This document shows positions 1-9,078 of a stretch of 64,000 nt of DNA, piece by piece. How positions within the stretch are numbered: the stretch's first letter is position 1; each line of letters starts with the position of its first letter. The notes below the pieces were generated by a model that worked only from the letters and a program-made list of their open reading frames with translations, was not told where the DNA came from and did no database searches. Source of the DNA: P52-10 sp041397365 (GTDB lineage Bacteria; Pseudomonadota; Alphaproteobacteria; Rhizobiales; Xanthobacteraceae); contig JAWKWT010000005.1 of the NCBI GenBank assembly GCA_041397365.1, positions 248,001-312,000 on the forward strand. The letters are read 5' to 3'. The position numbers and the translations under genes were made by a program.

Positions 1-1768
1 CAGCCGCTTCACGCAGTTCCTGACGCTGGTCGGCCTCGCCGCGCTCTTGGTCGGCGGGGTCGGCGTCGCCAATGCGGTGAAAAGCCATCTCGACCGCAAG
101 CGCGACGTGATCGCCACGCTGAAGGCGCTGGGCGCGACCGGCGACGGCGTGTTCACGATCTACCTGGTGCAGATCCTCGTCGTGGCCTTGATCGGCGCGC
201 TGATCGGCCTCGCCATCGGCGCGATGCTGCCCTTCGCCGTGGTCGGCGCCTTCGGTTCGCTGCTGCCGCTGCCGATCGAGCCCGCCGTGCATCCGACGGA
301 CCTGCTGCTGTCGCTGGTTTACGGCCTGTTGACGGCGCTCGCCTTCGCGCTGTGGCCGCTCGGGCGGGTGCATGACGTGCCGGTCGCGACGCTGTTTCGC
401 GAAACCACCGGCGCGGAATGGTCCTGGCCGCGCCGGCGCTACCTCGTGATGATGGCGGTCGTGCTGGCGCTCTTGATCGCCATCGCCGTTACCCTCGCCT
501 ATGACAAGCGCATCGCGCTGATCTTCATCGGCGCGTCGGCTGCGGTGTTCCTGCTGCTGCGGCTGATCGCCCTCGGCGTGATGGCGGGCGCGCGCCGCCT
601 GCCTCGCCCGCGCATGACGCTGCTCCGCATGGCGATCGCCAACATCCACCGGCCCGGCGCGCTGACGCCCTCGGTGATCCTGTCGCTCGGCCTCGGCCTG
701 ACGGTGCTCGTCACCATCACCCAGATCGACCGCAATTTGCAGCGGCAGTTCACGGCGTCGCTGCCCGAGCGCGCGCCGTCGTTCTTCTTCGTCGATATCC
801 CGTCCGCCGACGGCGACCGTTTCGACGCCTTCCTCCGCACGCACGTCACCGACGCCAAGATCGAGCGCGTGCCGATGCTGCGCGGACGGATCGTCGAGGC
901 GCGCGGGCTGAAGCCGGAAGAGCTGAAGCCCTCGCCGGACGCGGCCTGGGTGCTGCAAAGCGACCGTGGCCTCACCTACACGAGCGAGATGCCGGCCGGA
1001 TCGAAGCTGGTCGAGGGCGAATGGTGGGGGCCGGACTATCGCGGAGCCCCGCTGGTGTCGTTCGAGAAGAAGCTTGCCGACGGGCTCGGGCTGAAGCTCG
1101 GCGACAGCGTCACCGTCAACGTGCTCGGCCGCAATGTGACGGCGAAGATCGCCAATATGCGAACCGTGGACTGGCAGAATCTCGGCATCAATTTCGTGCT
1201 GGTGTTCTCGCCCGATGCGTTCCGCGGCGCGCCGCACACCCATATCGCCACGCTGACCGAGCCGACCTCCACGGCCGAGAGCGACGCGGCGATCATCAAG
1301 GCGGTGGCCGACGCCTTCCCGAGCGTCACCAGCGTGCGGGTGCGCGAGGCGTTGCAGATGGTCGGCGACGTCGTGACAAATCTGGTGCTGGCGATCCGCG
1401 GCTCCAGCGCGGTGACGCTGCTCGCCGCCATTCTGGTGCTGGGCGGCGCGCTCGCCGCCGGGCACCGCCACCGCGTTTACGACGCCGTGATCCTGAAGAC
1501 GCTCGGCGCCACCCGCAACCGGCTGCTGGGGGCCTACGCGCTGGAATATCTGCTGATCGGCCTCGCCACCGCCGTGTTCGGCGTGCTGTCGGGCTCGGTC
1601 GCCGCATGGCTGATCGTCACAAGGCTGATGAATCTGAGCTTCGCCTGGGACGGGGTGAGCGCCGCGCTGGTGGTCGCCGGCGCGCTGGCCGTCACCATCG
1701 GCATTGGCCTCGCCGGAACGCTGCTGGCGCTGAACCAGAAGCCGGCGCCCATCCTGCGGAATTTATGA
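1..1768 (+). CDS. ABC transporter permease, FtsX/MacB type (5' partial)
   Basis: The reading frame is open from base 2, and the residues ahead of the first possible start codon (position 47) continue a hydrophobic FtsX segment, so the gene begins outside the window. About 588 residues are visible. They show an FtsX-type membrane core, a central periplasmic domain of roughly 230 residues, and a C-terminal four-helix FtsX core ending in NQKPAPILRNL. The duplicated-FtsX layout matches YbbP-like permeases, which work with a YbbA/LolD-type ATPase in exporting lipophilic substrates or lipoproteins. The partner ATPase is presumably upstream. The substrate cannot be inferred. Confidence 0.85.
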   Translation, partial: SRFTQFLTLVGLAALLVGGVGVANAVKSHLDRKRDVIATLKALGATGDGVFTIYLVQILVVALIGALIGLAIGAMLPFAVVGAFGSLLPLPIEPAVHPTDLLLSLVYGLLTALAFALWPLGRVHDVPVATLFRETTGAEWSWPRRRYLVMMAVVLALLIAIAVTLAYDKRIALIFIGASAAVFLLLRLIALGVMAGARRLPRPRMTLLRMAIANIHRPGALTPSVILSLGLGLTVLVTITQIDRNLQRQFTASLPERAPSFFFVDIPSADGDRFDAFLRTHVTDAKIERVPMLRGRIVEARGLKPEELKPSPDAAWVLQSDRGLTYTSEMPAGSKLVEGEWWGPDYRGAPLVSFEKKLADGLGLKLGDSVTVNVLGRNVTAKIANMRTVDWQNLGINFVLVFSPDAFRGAPHTHIATLTEPTSTAESDAAIIKAVADAFPSVTSVRVREALQMVGDVVTNLVLAIRGSSAVTLLAAILVLGGALAAGHRHRVYDAVILKTLGATRNRLLGAYALEYLLIGLATAVFGVLSGSVAAWLIVTRLMNLSFAWDGVSAALVVAGALAVTIGIGLAGTLLALNQKPAPILRNL

Positions 1769-1986
1769 CAATTTGTAGCAGCCAATAGCCGCCAAAACGG
1801 GGGCTTCGCGACATTCAGCCGCGCGCCGAATATTGCGGCGGATGTGTTAGTTTCCCACATACTGATACGGGTCGAACGCCGTTTCGATGCAGCCCGAAAT
1901 GCTGTAAGGATCGAGCGTTCGGATTAAATTCGAGCCGGCGACGCATGCCCTTTGCGCCGAACCGGACAACATTCGGGATTTCGACA

Positions 1987-2775
1987 ATGTCGGACTTGGA
2001 CCGCAACTACGCATCTCCCTTCGGCCGGGCTGCCACGCGCGCGGATGCCGCGGCGGTGGATGCCGGTTTGCGCGCGCACATGCTGCGCATCTACAACTAC
2101 ATGGTGATCGGCCTGGCGATCACCGGCTTCGCGGCGCTCGGCGTCTACATGGCCGCCGTCACCAACGGCGCGGCTGGCGCGGCGGGCCGGATCGGCAACA
2201 CCTATCTGACCTCGTTCGGGGTCATGATGTTCGCCAGCCCGCTGAAATGGCTTTTCGTGCTCGCCCCGCTGGCGATGGTGTTCGTCATTTCCTTCGGCAT
2301 CCAGCGGCTGAAGCCGGCCACGGCGCAGATGCTGTTCTGGGCGTTCTCGGCGCTGATGGGCGTCTCGCTGTCGTCGATCTTCCTGGTGTACACGCACACC
2401 TCGATCGTGCGGGTGTTCTTCATCACCGCCGCCTCGTTCGGCGCGCTGAGCCTGTACGGTTACACCACCAAGCGCGACATGACCGGCATGGGCTCGTTCC
2501 TCATCATGGGCCTGTTCGGCGTCATCATCGCCAGCCTGGTGAACATCTTCCTCGGCTCGTCGATGCTGCAATTCGTGGTGTCGGTGGTCGGCGTGCTGGT
2601 GTTCGCGGGCCTGACCGCCTGGGACACCCAGCGGCTGAAGAACGAGTACATCTACGGCTATGCCGGCGAAGGCGAAATGGCGGAGCGCTCCGCCATCCTC
2701 GGCGCGCTGTCGCTGTACCTGAACTTCATCAATCTGTTCACGCTGCTGATGCAGCTGCTCGGACAGCGCGAGTAA
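1987..2775 (+). CDS. Bax inhibitor-1 / YccA family membrane protein
   Basis: 262 residues with a short soluble N-terminus followed by about seven hydrophobic segments, matching the BI-1/TMBIM family of inner-membrane proteins (some members are calcium leak channels). The start is placed at the ATG giving MSDLDRNYAS, typical for alphaproteobacterial members; an in-frame ATG 14 codons earlier adds residues foreign to the family. The C-terminus ends with the family-like LYLNFINLFTLLMQLLG segment. It is monocistronic and followed by a clear intrinsic terminator. The specific substrate or partner is unknown. Confidence 0.88.
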   Translation: MSDLDRNYASPFGRAATRADAAAVDAGLRAHMLRIYNYMVIGLAITGFAALGVYMAAVTNGAAGAAGRIGNTYLTSFGVMMFASPLKWLFVLAPLAMVFVISFGIQRLKPATAQMLFWAFSALMGVSLSSIFLVYTHTSIVRVFFITAASFGALSLYGYTTKRDMTGMGSFLIMGLFGVIIASLVNIFLGSSMLQFVVSVVGVLVFAGLTAWDTQRLKNEYIYGYAGEGEMAERSAILGALSLYLNFINLFTLLMQLLGQRE

Positions 2776-2804
2776 CCGCCTCGGCGCAGGCAAATCGAAC
2801 AAGG

Positions 2805-2836
2805 AACGGCCGCATCCGAGAGGGTGCGGCCGTTTT
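2805..2836 (+). terminator. intrinsic terminator after BI-1 gene
   Basis: Arms AACGGCCGCATCC and GGGTGCGGCCGTT form a stem of about 13 bp with one G-U pair and a small loop. The stem is followed by TTTTC, 30 bases after the stop codon of the BI-1 gene. Confidence 0.85.
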
Positions 2837-2918
2837 CATGTCCGCATTAGACTGACCTGTCTCTGTCATCCTGAGAGTCTGACTCGAACTATAGCAAGCA
2901 GACTCAACCAACCTTGGC

Positions 2919-2944
2919 GTCGTCCCTGCCTGCGCAGGGACGAC
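2919..2944. repeat. short palindromic intergenic repeat (GTCGTCCCTGC type)
   Basis: A perfect 11-bp inverted repeat, GTCGTCCCTGC and GCAGGGACGAC, separated by CTGC. On the minus strand its translation includes VVPAQAGT, a string often seen where this class of dispersed proteobacterial palindrome is spuriously called as protein. Confidence 0.7.
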
Positions 2945-3023
2945 ATTTTCTTGCGGCGAATCCGACAGCAAAACGAATTTCCGGTCAGCACCTCAGGGCG
3001 GAGAAAGCTATCGCACCTCAAAC

Positions 3024-3052
3024 AAAAGGCCCCGGCGATGCCGGAGCCTTTT
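3024..3052 (-). terminator. intrinsic terminator after DUF892 gene
   Basis: Read on the minus strand, arms AAAGGCTCCGGC and GCCGGGGCCTTT with a short loop are followed by a T-run. It lies about 32 bases beyond the stop codon of the DUF892 gene. The A/T symmetry would let it work in both directions. Confidence 0.75.
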
Positions 3053-3084
3053 GAGCACGATCCCTCGGATCAACGCCCGATCGG

Positions 3085-3588
3085 TCAGGCCGCCTTCTTG
3101 TTGATCTTGCTCTCCGCAAGCTGCGTCAGCTTCTGGTCGGTCTGCTTCTCCTCGTCCAGCGTTTGCTGAAGCACCGAGGCGCAGTCGTCGCGGCCGAGCC
3201 GTTTCGCCCACGCGACCAGCGTGCCGTAGCGGTTGATCTCATAGTGCTCCGCCGCCTGCGCCGCATTGATGAGGGCTGCGTCGAGCACCTCCTTGTCCGC
3301 GATCTCGCCCGCCGTTTCGTTGGCTTCCTTGATGATGCCGTCAATGGCCGGACAGGTGACGGCCTTCGCTTCGGCGTTGTGCATCTTGAACACCTTTTCC
3401 AGCCGCGCGACGTGGCCCTTGGTCTGCTCCAGATGATCGAGGAAGCCTCGCTTGAGCTGGGCGTCGGTTGCCTTCTCCGCCATCTTCGGCAGGGCGTTCA
3501 CCAATTGCTTCTCGGCATAATAGATATCCTGAAGCTGATGCACGAACAGATCGTCGAATGTCTTGATGTCCTTGCTGAACAAACCCAT
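3085..3588 (-). CDS. ferritin-like DUF892 (YciE/YciF) family protein
   Basis: 167 residues. The helical pattern DLFVHQLQDIYYAEKQL, a central EQTKGHVARLEKVF segment and AAEHYEINRYGTLVAWA match the YciE/YciF four-helix ferritin-like family associated with general stress responses. The Glu and His residues of these helices are the usual di-metal ligands. The start is the ATG giving MGLFSKD because GGAGG lies six bases upstream on the minus strand; longer in-frame starts would bury this ribosome site in coding sequence. It is monocistronic, with a terminator just downstream. Confidence 0.9.
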   Translation of the reverse strand: MGLFSKDIKTFDDLFVHQLQDIYYAEKQLVNALPKMAEKATDAQLKRGFLDHLEQTKGHVARLEKVFKMHNAEAKAVTCPAIDGIIKEANETAGEIADKEVLDAALINAAQAAEHYEINRYGTLVAWAKRLGRDDCASVLQQTLDEEKQTDQKLTQLAESKINKKAA

Positions 3589-3739
3589 GAAATCCTCCAT
3601 TTGGTCCGGGTTCGTTGAGAACGGACCGTGCAGAGGTATGTTCCGGGAACTCCCGCGAATCTGACGGCGCACTGATACAGCGCAAGCGGCCGCCCGGTCT
3701 GCGGCGCGATCCGGAACATCGATAAGCGGCGGGAAAAAC

Positions 3740-3816
<77 letters not shown>

Positions 3817-3879
3817 GCGCGCGGGCAAACTAATCGGAACACGCCGCGGATGACAGCGGAAATTTGCGCTTCTCCAACG

Positions 3880-4746
3880 TCAGACGCCTTCGAGAATCAC
3901 CACCGTCGGCGTTTTCGGCAAGCTCTCCAGCGAGACCGAAAACGACCGCCCGGCCTTGATCTCCACCTCGAACTGGCTTCCCACCCGCCGCACGAAATCC
4001 TCCAACGGCGTGCCGAGCCGATGCATCGGCAGCACGATCGAGGATCGCAGTTTCCTGGTGATGTCCGCCATGCCGTCGATGGTCATGGTCACGCTGTCGT
4101 CGACCGGAACCATCAGCACGTCGAGCCGGCCGATCGCCGCGATATGGCTGTCGTCGAGCTTATGATGCAGATGGCCGAGATGGCCGATGCAGAGGCCCGC
4201 GACCTCGAAGATAAAAATGGAATTGCCGTCCTTCACCATCGGCAGATTGAGATCGCCGCGGCCGACGCCGTAGGAATAGCCGTAGCGATAGTCGCGGATG
4301 TCGGTCGGCACGTTGCGGATGAACACGTCGCCGACCGTCACCGCGTGATGCGCCGCGCCGCTGTCGGCCCAGCCATGCAGCACATGCGCGATGCGTGGGT
4401 CGGGATTGAGCGTGTAGTGCGTGGAGTGCGCGCGGTTCATCGTCACCACGGTCGGCAGCCGCGGCGGCTTGTAGACGCCGTTATAGTCGGTGGCGATCAC
4501 CACATCGCCCGGCGTTTCGATCTGATAGGTCGAATGCCCGACATAGGTGATGGTGACGCTGGATTTCGTCACCGCCGCCGTCCCGAAGCTCGCATAGACC
4601 ACGCCCGGCAGACGCTGCGCCACCGCGAGACATTCGCTGACCTGACGTTCGGGAAACTTGCGCTCCTGCGCGACCGCCGGCTTCGCGCCGACGAAAGCGA
4701 CAAGCGCGGCCGCGGCAACAATCATCGAGACGGACAATCGCGACAT
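3880..4746 (-). CDS. secreted metallo-beta-lactamase-fold (UlaG-like) protein
   Basis: 288 residues beginning with a Sec signal (MSRLSVSMIVAAAALVAF...AVAQ), so probably periplasmic. The pattern TYVGHSTYQIET followed by an Asp-rich strand, MNRAHSTHY, IGHLGHLHH and VDDS is that of UlaG-like metallo-hydrolases. The canonical HxHxDH metal motif appears altered to HSTHY (about residues 107-111), so metal binding may be unusual. The ATG is chosen because it starts the signal peptide and has GGAGC upstream; the frame continues 73 codons further without family character. It is divergent from ridA. The substrate is unknown. Confidence 0.72.
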   Translation of the reverse strand: MSRLSVSMIVAAAALVAFVGAKPAVAQERKFPERQVSECLAVAQRLPGVVYASFGTAAVTKSSVTITYVGHSTYQIETPGDVVIATDYNGVYKPPRLPTVVTMNRAHSTHYTLNPDPRIAHVLHGWADSGAAHHAVTVGDVFIRNVPTDIRDYRYGYSYGVGRGDLNLPMVKDGNSIFIFEVAGLCIGHLGHLHHKLDDSHIAAIGRLDVLMVPVDDSVTMTIDGMADITRKLRSSIVLPMHRLGTPLEDFVRRVGSQFEVEIKAGRSFSVSLESLPKTPTVVILEGV

Positions 4747-4906
4747 GATCTGCTCCGTGCGGACGGCCGAAGCATGCCTCGCAATGCGCGCATCTTCAAT
4801 CCCGCATGCGCGCAAGCTTGTCGCAATTGCCTTCGAACCTGCCACGGCTATGATGCGGCGAGCGCCGGACGGAACCGGCTCATGCAAAAGAAAAGGGAGA
4901 CTATCG

Positions 4907-5305
4907 ATGGCAGTGCTGCAACCGGCCGACTGGCCCAGACCTCGCGGATTCTCCCATGGCGTCACCGTCGATGCACCCGGCCGCTGGGTGGTGCTCGCCG
5001 GGCAGACCGGCCACGCAGATGACGACAGCTACCCCGACGACATCGCCGCACAGATCAAGATCGCGCTGGAACGCATCGTCCGGCTGCTGAAAGAAGCCGG
5101 CGGCGGGCCGGAACACGTTGTGCGGCTAGTGTGGTACATCACCAGCAAGAGCGAATATGAGGCGGCCGGCGCCGGCATCGGCGCCGCGTGGAAGGAAACG
5201 CTCGGCAAGAATTTTCCCCCCTCCACGCTGCTTTACATTTCGGGCCTCGTCGATGCCCGCGCCAAGGTGGAGATCGAGGTGACGGCGTTCGTGCCGAAAG
5301 GCTAG
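4907..5305 (+). CDS. RidA family protein (YjgF/YER057c/UK114)
   Basis: 132 residues. The family hydrolyses reactive enamines and imines made by PLP enzymes. It shows the usual fold order: N-terminal ARG-like variable strand, VVLAGQTG, DDIAAQIKIALERIVRLLKEAG, VVRLVWYITS, and C-terminal ARAKVEIEVTAFVP. The terminal region carries the conserved Glu, and an Arg sits in the VDARAKVEIE segment. The start is the ATG behind AAGGGAG; an open frame extends upstream but is only overlap with the divergent gene. The protein belongs to the broad RidA superfamily and may not be the RidA orthologue itself. Confidence 0.88.
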   Translation: MAVLQPADWPRPRGFSHGVTVDAPGRWVVLAGQTGHADDDSYPDDIAAQIKIALERIVRLLKEAGGGPEHVVRLVWYITSKSEYEAAGAGIGAAWKETLGKNFPPSTLLYISGLVDARAKVEIEVTAFVPKG

Positions 5306-5347
5306 AGTGTGATCCGTTCAGGTTGAAAAAACCCTGACCTTCCTGTT

Positions 5348-5418
5348 GGAGCATGATCTGGTCCGACCCGAAGGGCCGCGAAGCGCAAACCGGTTCCCAC
5401 TTTTCGGGATCATGCTCC
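5348..5418. repeat. dispersed palindromic repeat, type A (variant with insert)
   Basis: Ends GGAGCATGATC and GATCATGCTCC are inverted, with the conserved core CCGGTTCCCACTTTTCGGG on the right. This copy is longer than the others by about 22 bases between the left arm and the core. Its right end overlaps the stop codon of the converging glutamate-synthase-like gene. Confidence 0.9.
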
Positions 5419-7035
5419 TGCCTGAAAACTATCCGCCCGCGCCATCGCCCATGCCTCGCGAAAGCGCGGGTCGGACGTCCCCGCGATCAGTTCGCCCGGC
5501 TTCAAAGCCGGATAAAGCCGCTGGAACGACATCACCTCGGTGTTCGAGACGCGGCGACTGAAATGCACCGGCCTCATCTCGCTCGGATGCGAAAGTCCCG
5601 CCGCCGCCGTCAACTCCGCCAGCGCATGCAGCGTGTAATGATGGAAATTGTAGACGCGCTCGGTCTTGTCAGGGACGTACAGCGCGCGCGTGCGCATCGG
5701 GTCCTGCGTCGCGACGCCCGTCGGGCATTTGTCGGTGTGGCAGCTCAATGACTGGATGCAGCCCAGCGCGAACATGAAGCCGCGCGCGGAGTTGCACCAG
5801 TCCGCGCCGAGCGCGACCGTCCGCGCGATATCGAACGCCGTCGTGATCTTTCCCGCAGCGCCGATGCGGACGCGGTCGCGCGCGCCGATGCCGACCAGCG
5901 CGTTATGGACGAAATTGACGCCCTCGCGCATCGGCATGCCGAGATAGTCCATGAATTCGAGCGGGGCCGCGCCGGTGCCACCCTCCTTGCCATCGACGAC
6001 GATGAAATCGGGATAGACGCCGGTCTCCAGCATCGCCTTGCAGATCGACAGAAACTCCCACGGATGGCCGATGCACAGCTTGAAGCCGACCGGCTTGCCG
6101 TTCGACAGCCGGCGAAGCTCGGTGATGAAGCCCATCATCTCGATCGGCGTCGAAAACGCGCTGTGCTTCGGCGGCGAGATGCAGTCCTCGCCCATTTCGA
6201 TGCCGCGGATCGCGGCGATTTCCGGCGACACCTTCGCCGCCGGAAGCACGCCGCCATGGCCGGGTTTCGCGCCCTGGCTGATCTTGATCTCGATCATCTT
6301 GATCTGATCGTTATTCGCCATCGCTGCGAATTTCTCCGGATCGAACTTCGCATCGCGCGTGCGGCAGCCGAAATAGCCGGAGCCGATCTCCCAGATCAGG
6401 TCGCCGCCGTTTTCCCGATGATAGGGACTGACGCCGCCCTCGCCGGTGTCGTGCGCGAAATTGCCCTTCTTCGCGCCGCCATTGAGCGCGCGGATCGCGT
6501 TGGCGCTGAGCGAGCCGAAACTCATCGCCGAGATGTTGAGGATCGACGTCGAATAGGGCTTCGCACAATCGGGCCCGCCGATCTTGATGCGGAATTTCTC
6601 GCTGGCGACCGGCTTTGGCGAAATCGAGTGTTGCAGCCATTCATAGCCGTCCTGATAGACGTTGAACTGCGTACCGAACGGCCGCTTGTCGAGATCGATC
6701 TTGGCGCGCTGATACACCAGCGCGCGCGCATCGCGGCTGAACGGCGTTCCGTCCTTCTCGCTCTCGAAGAAATACTGCCGCATTTCCGGGCGAATGCTTT
6801 CCAGCACGAACCGCAGATGCGCGGTGATCGGATAGTTGCGCAGCACGGCATGGCGCGTCTGCAACAGATCGCAGATACCAATCAGTGTCAGGACGCCGAA
6901 CAAGACCAGCGGAATGAGAGCGATCTCGAAAGCCCGGCCGCCTTGCAGCGCGATCGCTGCGAGAATGACGGTGAGCAGCGCGCTGGCGGTCAGCGCGACA
7001 TAGCGGGGCGTGAAAGGGAGAATCAGGGTCTGCAT
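5410..7035 (-). CDS. FMN-binding glutamate synthase family protein
   Basis: 541 residues. The first about 60 are hydrophobic (two likely membrane segments). The remainder is a GltB-like alpha/beta barrel with MSFGSLSANAIRALNGGA, GEGGVSPYH, KISQGAKPGHGG, VDGKEGGTGAAP (FMN and substrate loops) and a Cys cluster CIQSLSCHTDKCPTG typical of the 3Fe-4S site. This is the stand-alone glutamate-synthase-like family, without the N-terminal glutamine amidotransferase domain, so its ammonia source and true reaction are uncertain. The start is the ATG giving MQTLILPF, with AGGTGG upstream. The 3' end runs into a type A repeat that supplies the stop. Confidence 0.88.
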   Translation of the reverse strand: MQTLILPFTPRYVALTASALLTVILAAIALQGGRAFEIALIPLVLFGVLTLIGICDLLQTRHAVLRNYPITAHLRFVLESIRPEMRQYFFESEKDGTPFSRDARALVYQRAKIDLDKRPFGTQFNVYQDGYEWLQHSISPKPVASEKFRIKIGGPDCAKPYSTSILNISAMSFGSLSANAIRALNGGAKKGNFAHDTGEGGVSPYHRENGGDLIWEIGSGYFGCRTRDAKFDPEKFAAMANNDQIKMIEIKISQGAKPGHGGVLPAAKVSPEIAAIRGIEMGEDCISPPKHSAFSTPIEMMGFITELRRLSNGKPVGFKLCIGHPWEFLSICKAMLETGVYPDFIVVDGKEGGTGAAPLEFMDYLGMPMREGVNFVHNALVGIGARDRVRIGAAGKITTAFDIARTVALGADWCNSARGFMFALGCIQSLSCHTDKCPTGVATQDPMRTRALYVPDKTERVYNFHHYTLHALAELTAAAGLSHPSEMRPVHFSRRVSNTEVMSFQRLYPALKPGELIAGTSDPRFREAWAMARADSFQAGA

Positions 7036-7297
7036 GTCAATCCACCTGCCGGCACAACAACCGGCTCGCATCGCATTCGGCGAAACCTAACCACGGCAAT
7101 GAAGATAGGAAGACGCGGCTTGTGCGACAACCGAACGACAACCGGCCGCCTTGATGCTATCACGCCGTTCTCGTCCGACAAACGCCGCACAGACCGCCAA
7201 GACCGGGCTTGATCGAAACCGGCAACCGCCCGATGATGATGCCAGCAATCGACAAAGGGCGATGCGGCCACCGCGCGCGATCATCACAGGAAACGCC

Positions 7298-8260
7298 ATG
7301 AAAAGAGCAATCCCCGTTCTCGTCGCCATGCTTGCTCTGATGGCGGCGCCTCCCGCGCTGGCGCAATATCCGGCCAAGCCGATCAATATGGTGGTGCCGT
7401 TCGCGGCCGGCGGGTCGAACGACATCGTCGCGCGCGCCATCGGCAAGAAGCTCGGCGAAGCCTGGGGACAGACCGTCATCATCGACAATCGCGCCGGCGC
7501 GGGCGGCGTGATCGGCGCGGCCCATGTCGCCAACGCCGCTCCGGACGGCTACACGCTGCTGCTGATCTCCTCGACCTACACGATCAATCCGGCCGTGAAA
7601 TCGAACATGCCGTTCGACACCTTCAAGGCGTTCGATCCGGTCGCCTTCATCGCCAGCTCGCCGCTGCTGATGGCCTCGGCCAACAAGCTGCCAATCACGT
7701 CCGCGAAAGACCTGATCGATCTGGCCAGGCGCAAGCCCGGATCGATCAACTACGCTTCCGCGGGACCCGGCAGCATCAACCAGATCGCCGCCGAGATGTT
7801 TGCCTCCGCCGCCGGTATCAAACTCCTGCATGTGCCCTACAAGGGCGGCGCGCTGGCGGTGAACGATCTCGTCGGCGGCCATGTCGATCTCTACATTTCG
7901 AGCATGCCGCAGATCCTGCCGATCGCGAAGACCGGCCAGGTGCGGCCGCTGGCGGTGACCGGGCTGAAGCGCTCGCCGAGCCTGCCGGACGTGCCCACCC
8001 TCGATGAAATCGGCCTCAAGGGCTACGAGGCCTCGTCATGGTGGGGCATCGTCGCCCCGGCCGGCACGCCCGCCGAGATCGTCGCGAAGCTGAATGCCGA
8101 GATCAACAAGACGCTCGGCAGCGACGAGATGAAGCGCTTTCTCCAAGGCGAGGGCGCGGAGGCGCGTGCGATGACGCCGAAGGATTTTCGCGACCTTATC
8201 GAGACCGAAGGCAAGCGCTGGGACAAGGTCGCGAAAGAGGCCGGCATCCGCGCGGATTGA
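7298..8260 (+). CDS. tripartite tricarboxylate transporter substrate-binding protein (TctC/Bug family)
   Basis: 320 residues with a Sec signal ending in PALAQ, then YPAKPINMVVPFAAGGSNDIVAR, the hallmark first strand and loop of Bug receptors. Further family features are IDNRAGAGGVIGA, PDGYTLL, INYASAGPGSINQ and VPTLDEIGLKGYE. The protein is periplasmic and binds a carboxylate. The start is the ATG preceded by CAGGA. No TctA/TctB membrane genes are adjacent, as is common for the many orphan Bug proteins of this group. The ligand is not predictable from sequence. Confidence 0.93.
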   Translation: MKRAIPVLVAMLALMAAPPALAQYPAKPINMVVPFAAGGSNDIVARAIGKKLGEAWGQTVIIDNRAGAGGVIGAAHVANAAPDGYTLLLISSTYTINPAVKSNMPFDTFKAFDPVAFIASSPLLMASANKLPITSAKDLIDLARRKPGSINYASAGPGSINQIAAEMFASAAGIKLLHVPYKGGALAVNDLVGGHVDLYISSMPQILPIAKTGQVRPLAVTGLKRSPSLPDVPTLDEIGLKGYEASSWWGIVAPAGTPAEIVAKLNAEINKTLGSDEMKRFLQGEGAEARAMTPKDFRDLIETEGKRWDKVAKEAGIRAD

Positions 8261-8350
8261 CCGCGCCCCGCGCCTTGTAGCCGTCATCTTGTAACCGTCA
8301 TGGGGCGGCATTAGGTTGATCGCGGGCCGGGCGATGACAGGAGACGGACG

Positions 8351-9034
8351 ATGGGCTTGCTCGACATTCTCAACGGCATGCAGAACGGGCCGCGCGGACC
8401 CTCGACGCCATCGCAGGGCGAGGACAAGGGCGGCATGTCGCCGATCACGATGGCGATCCTCGCACTGCTCGCCTACAAGGCGATGAAGCATATCACCGGC
8501 GGCCAGAGCGCGCCCGCGCCGGCCCCTTCGGGTGGGACCAAGCCCAGCCTGGATCAAGCCTCGCTGCCGGGCAGTGGCGGACTTGCTGGTGGTGGACTCG
8601 GCGACATTCTCGGCAGCGTTTTGGGCGGCGGCAGCGCCGGCAGCGGCAAGGCTGGCGGCGGCGGACTTGGCGGCGCGCTCGGCGGTGGAGGTCTTGGCGA
8701 CCTGCTGAAAGGCGGGCTCGGCGGGCTTCTCGCGGGCGGCGCGGCCGGCAGCGTGCTCAGCGGCGGCCTCGACGATCTGTTGAAACAGCTTCAGCAAGGC
8801 GGGCAGAAAGATGTCGCCGATTCCTGGGTCGGCAAGGGCCCGAACAAGCCGGTCGATCCCAACGACCTCGCCGGCGCGCTCGGCGCCGACCAGATCGGCC
8901 TGATGATGGATCAAAGCGGCCTGTCGAAACAGGAACTGCTCGAAGGGCTCAGCAATTATCTGCCTCAGATCGTCGATCAACTCACGCCGGACGGCCGCAT
9001 GCCCTCGGAAGACGAACTGCGCCGGCTGCTCTGA
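8351..9034 (+). CDS. YidB family protein (DUF937), Gly-rich
   Basis: 227 residues. It begins MGLLDILNGMQNG, has a conserved short helix, a long Gly/Ser-rich linker (about residues 75-145) containing LGDILGSVLGGG and LGDLLKGGLGG repeats, then a conserved C-terminal domain DSWVGKGPNKPVDP...LGADQIGLMMDQSGLSKQELLEGLSNYLPQIVDQLTP. This architecture matches YidB/DUF937. The function is unknown. A ribosome site AGGAGACGG lies just ahead of the ATG. A closely spaced small membrane protein gene follows in the same direction. Confidence 0.88.
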   Translation: MGLLDILNGMQNGPRGPSTPSQGEDKGGMSPITMAILALLAYKAMKHITGGQSAPAPAPSGGTKPSLDQASLPGSGGLAGGGLGDILGSVLGGGSAGSGKAGGGGLGGALGGGGLGDLLKGGLGGLLAGGAAGSVLSGGLDDLLKQLQQGGQKDVADSWVGKGPNKPVDPNDLAGALGADQIGLMMDQSGLSKQELLEGLSNYLPQIVDQLTPDGRMPSEDELRRLL

Positions 9035-9078
9035 CACACAGCCGGCGTCACCCCGACAATTTAAACGAGGAGCCGACC

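Larger units (their letters stand above)
2776..3084. other. 309-bp convergent intergenic region
   Basis: This gap separates the convergent BI-1 and DUF892 genes. It holds the two terminators and one small palindromic repeat listed separately, plus a half-site resembling GTCATCCTGAG repeats at about 2866-2878. No credible gene is seen. Confidence 0.6.

Noticed and set aside
2738..2971. 77-codon minus-strand frame with VVPAQAGT
   Set aside because: The string comes from translating a dispersed palindromic repeat and a terminator; there is no independent gene evidence.
5905..7212. 435-codon open frame opposite the glutamate-synthase-like gene
   Set aside because: It has the low-complexity His/Arg/Asp composition typical of an antisense shadow, while the minus-strand gene has clear FMN and Fe-S motifs.
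8036..9037. 333-codon minus-strand frame over tctC and yidB
   Set aside because: It spans two well-supported plus-strand genes and is explained by Gly/Ala codon bias.
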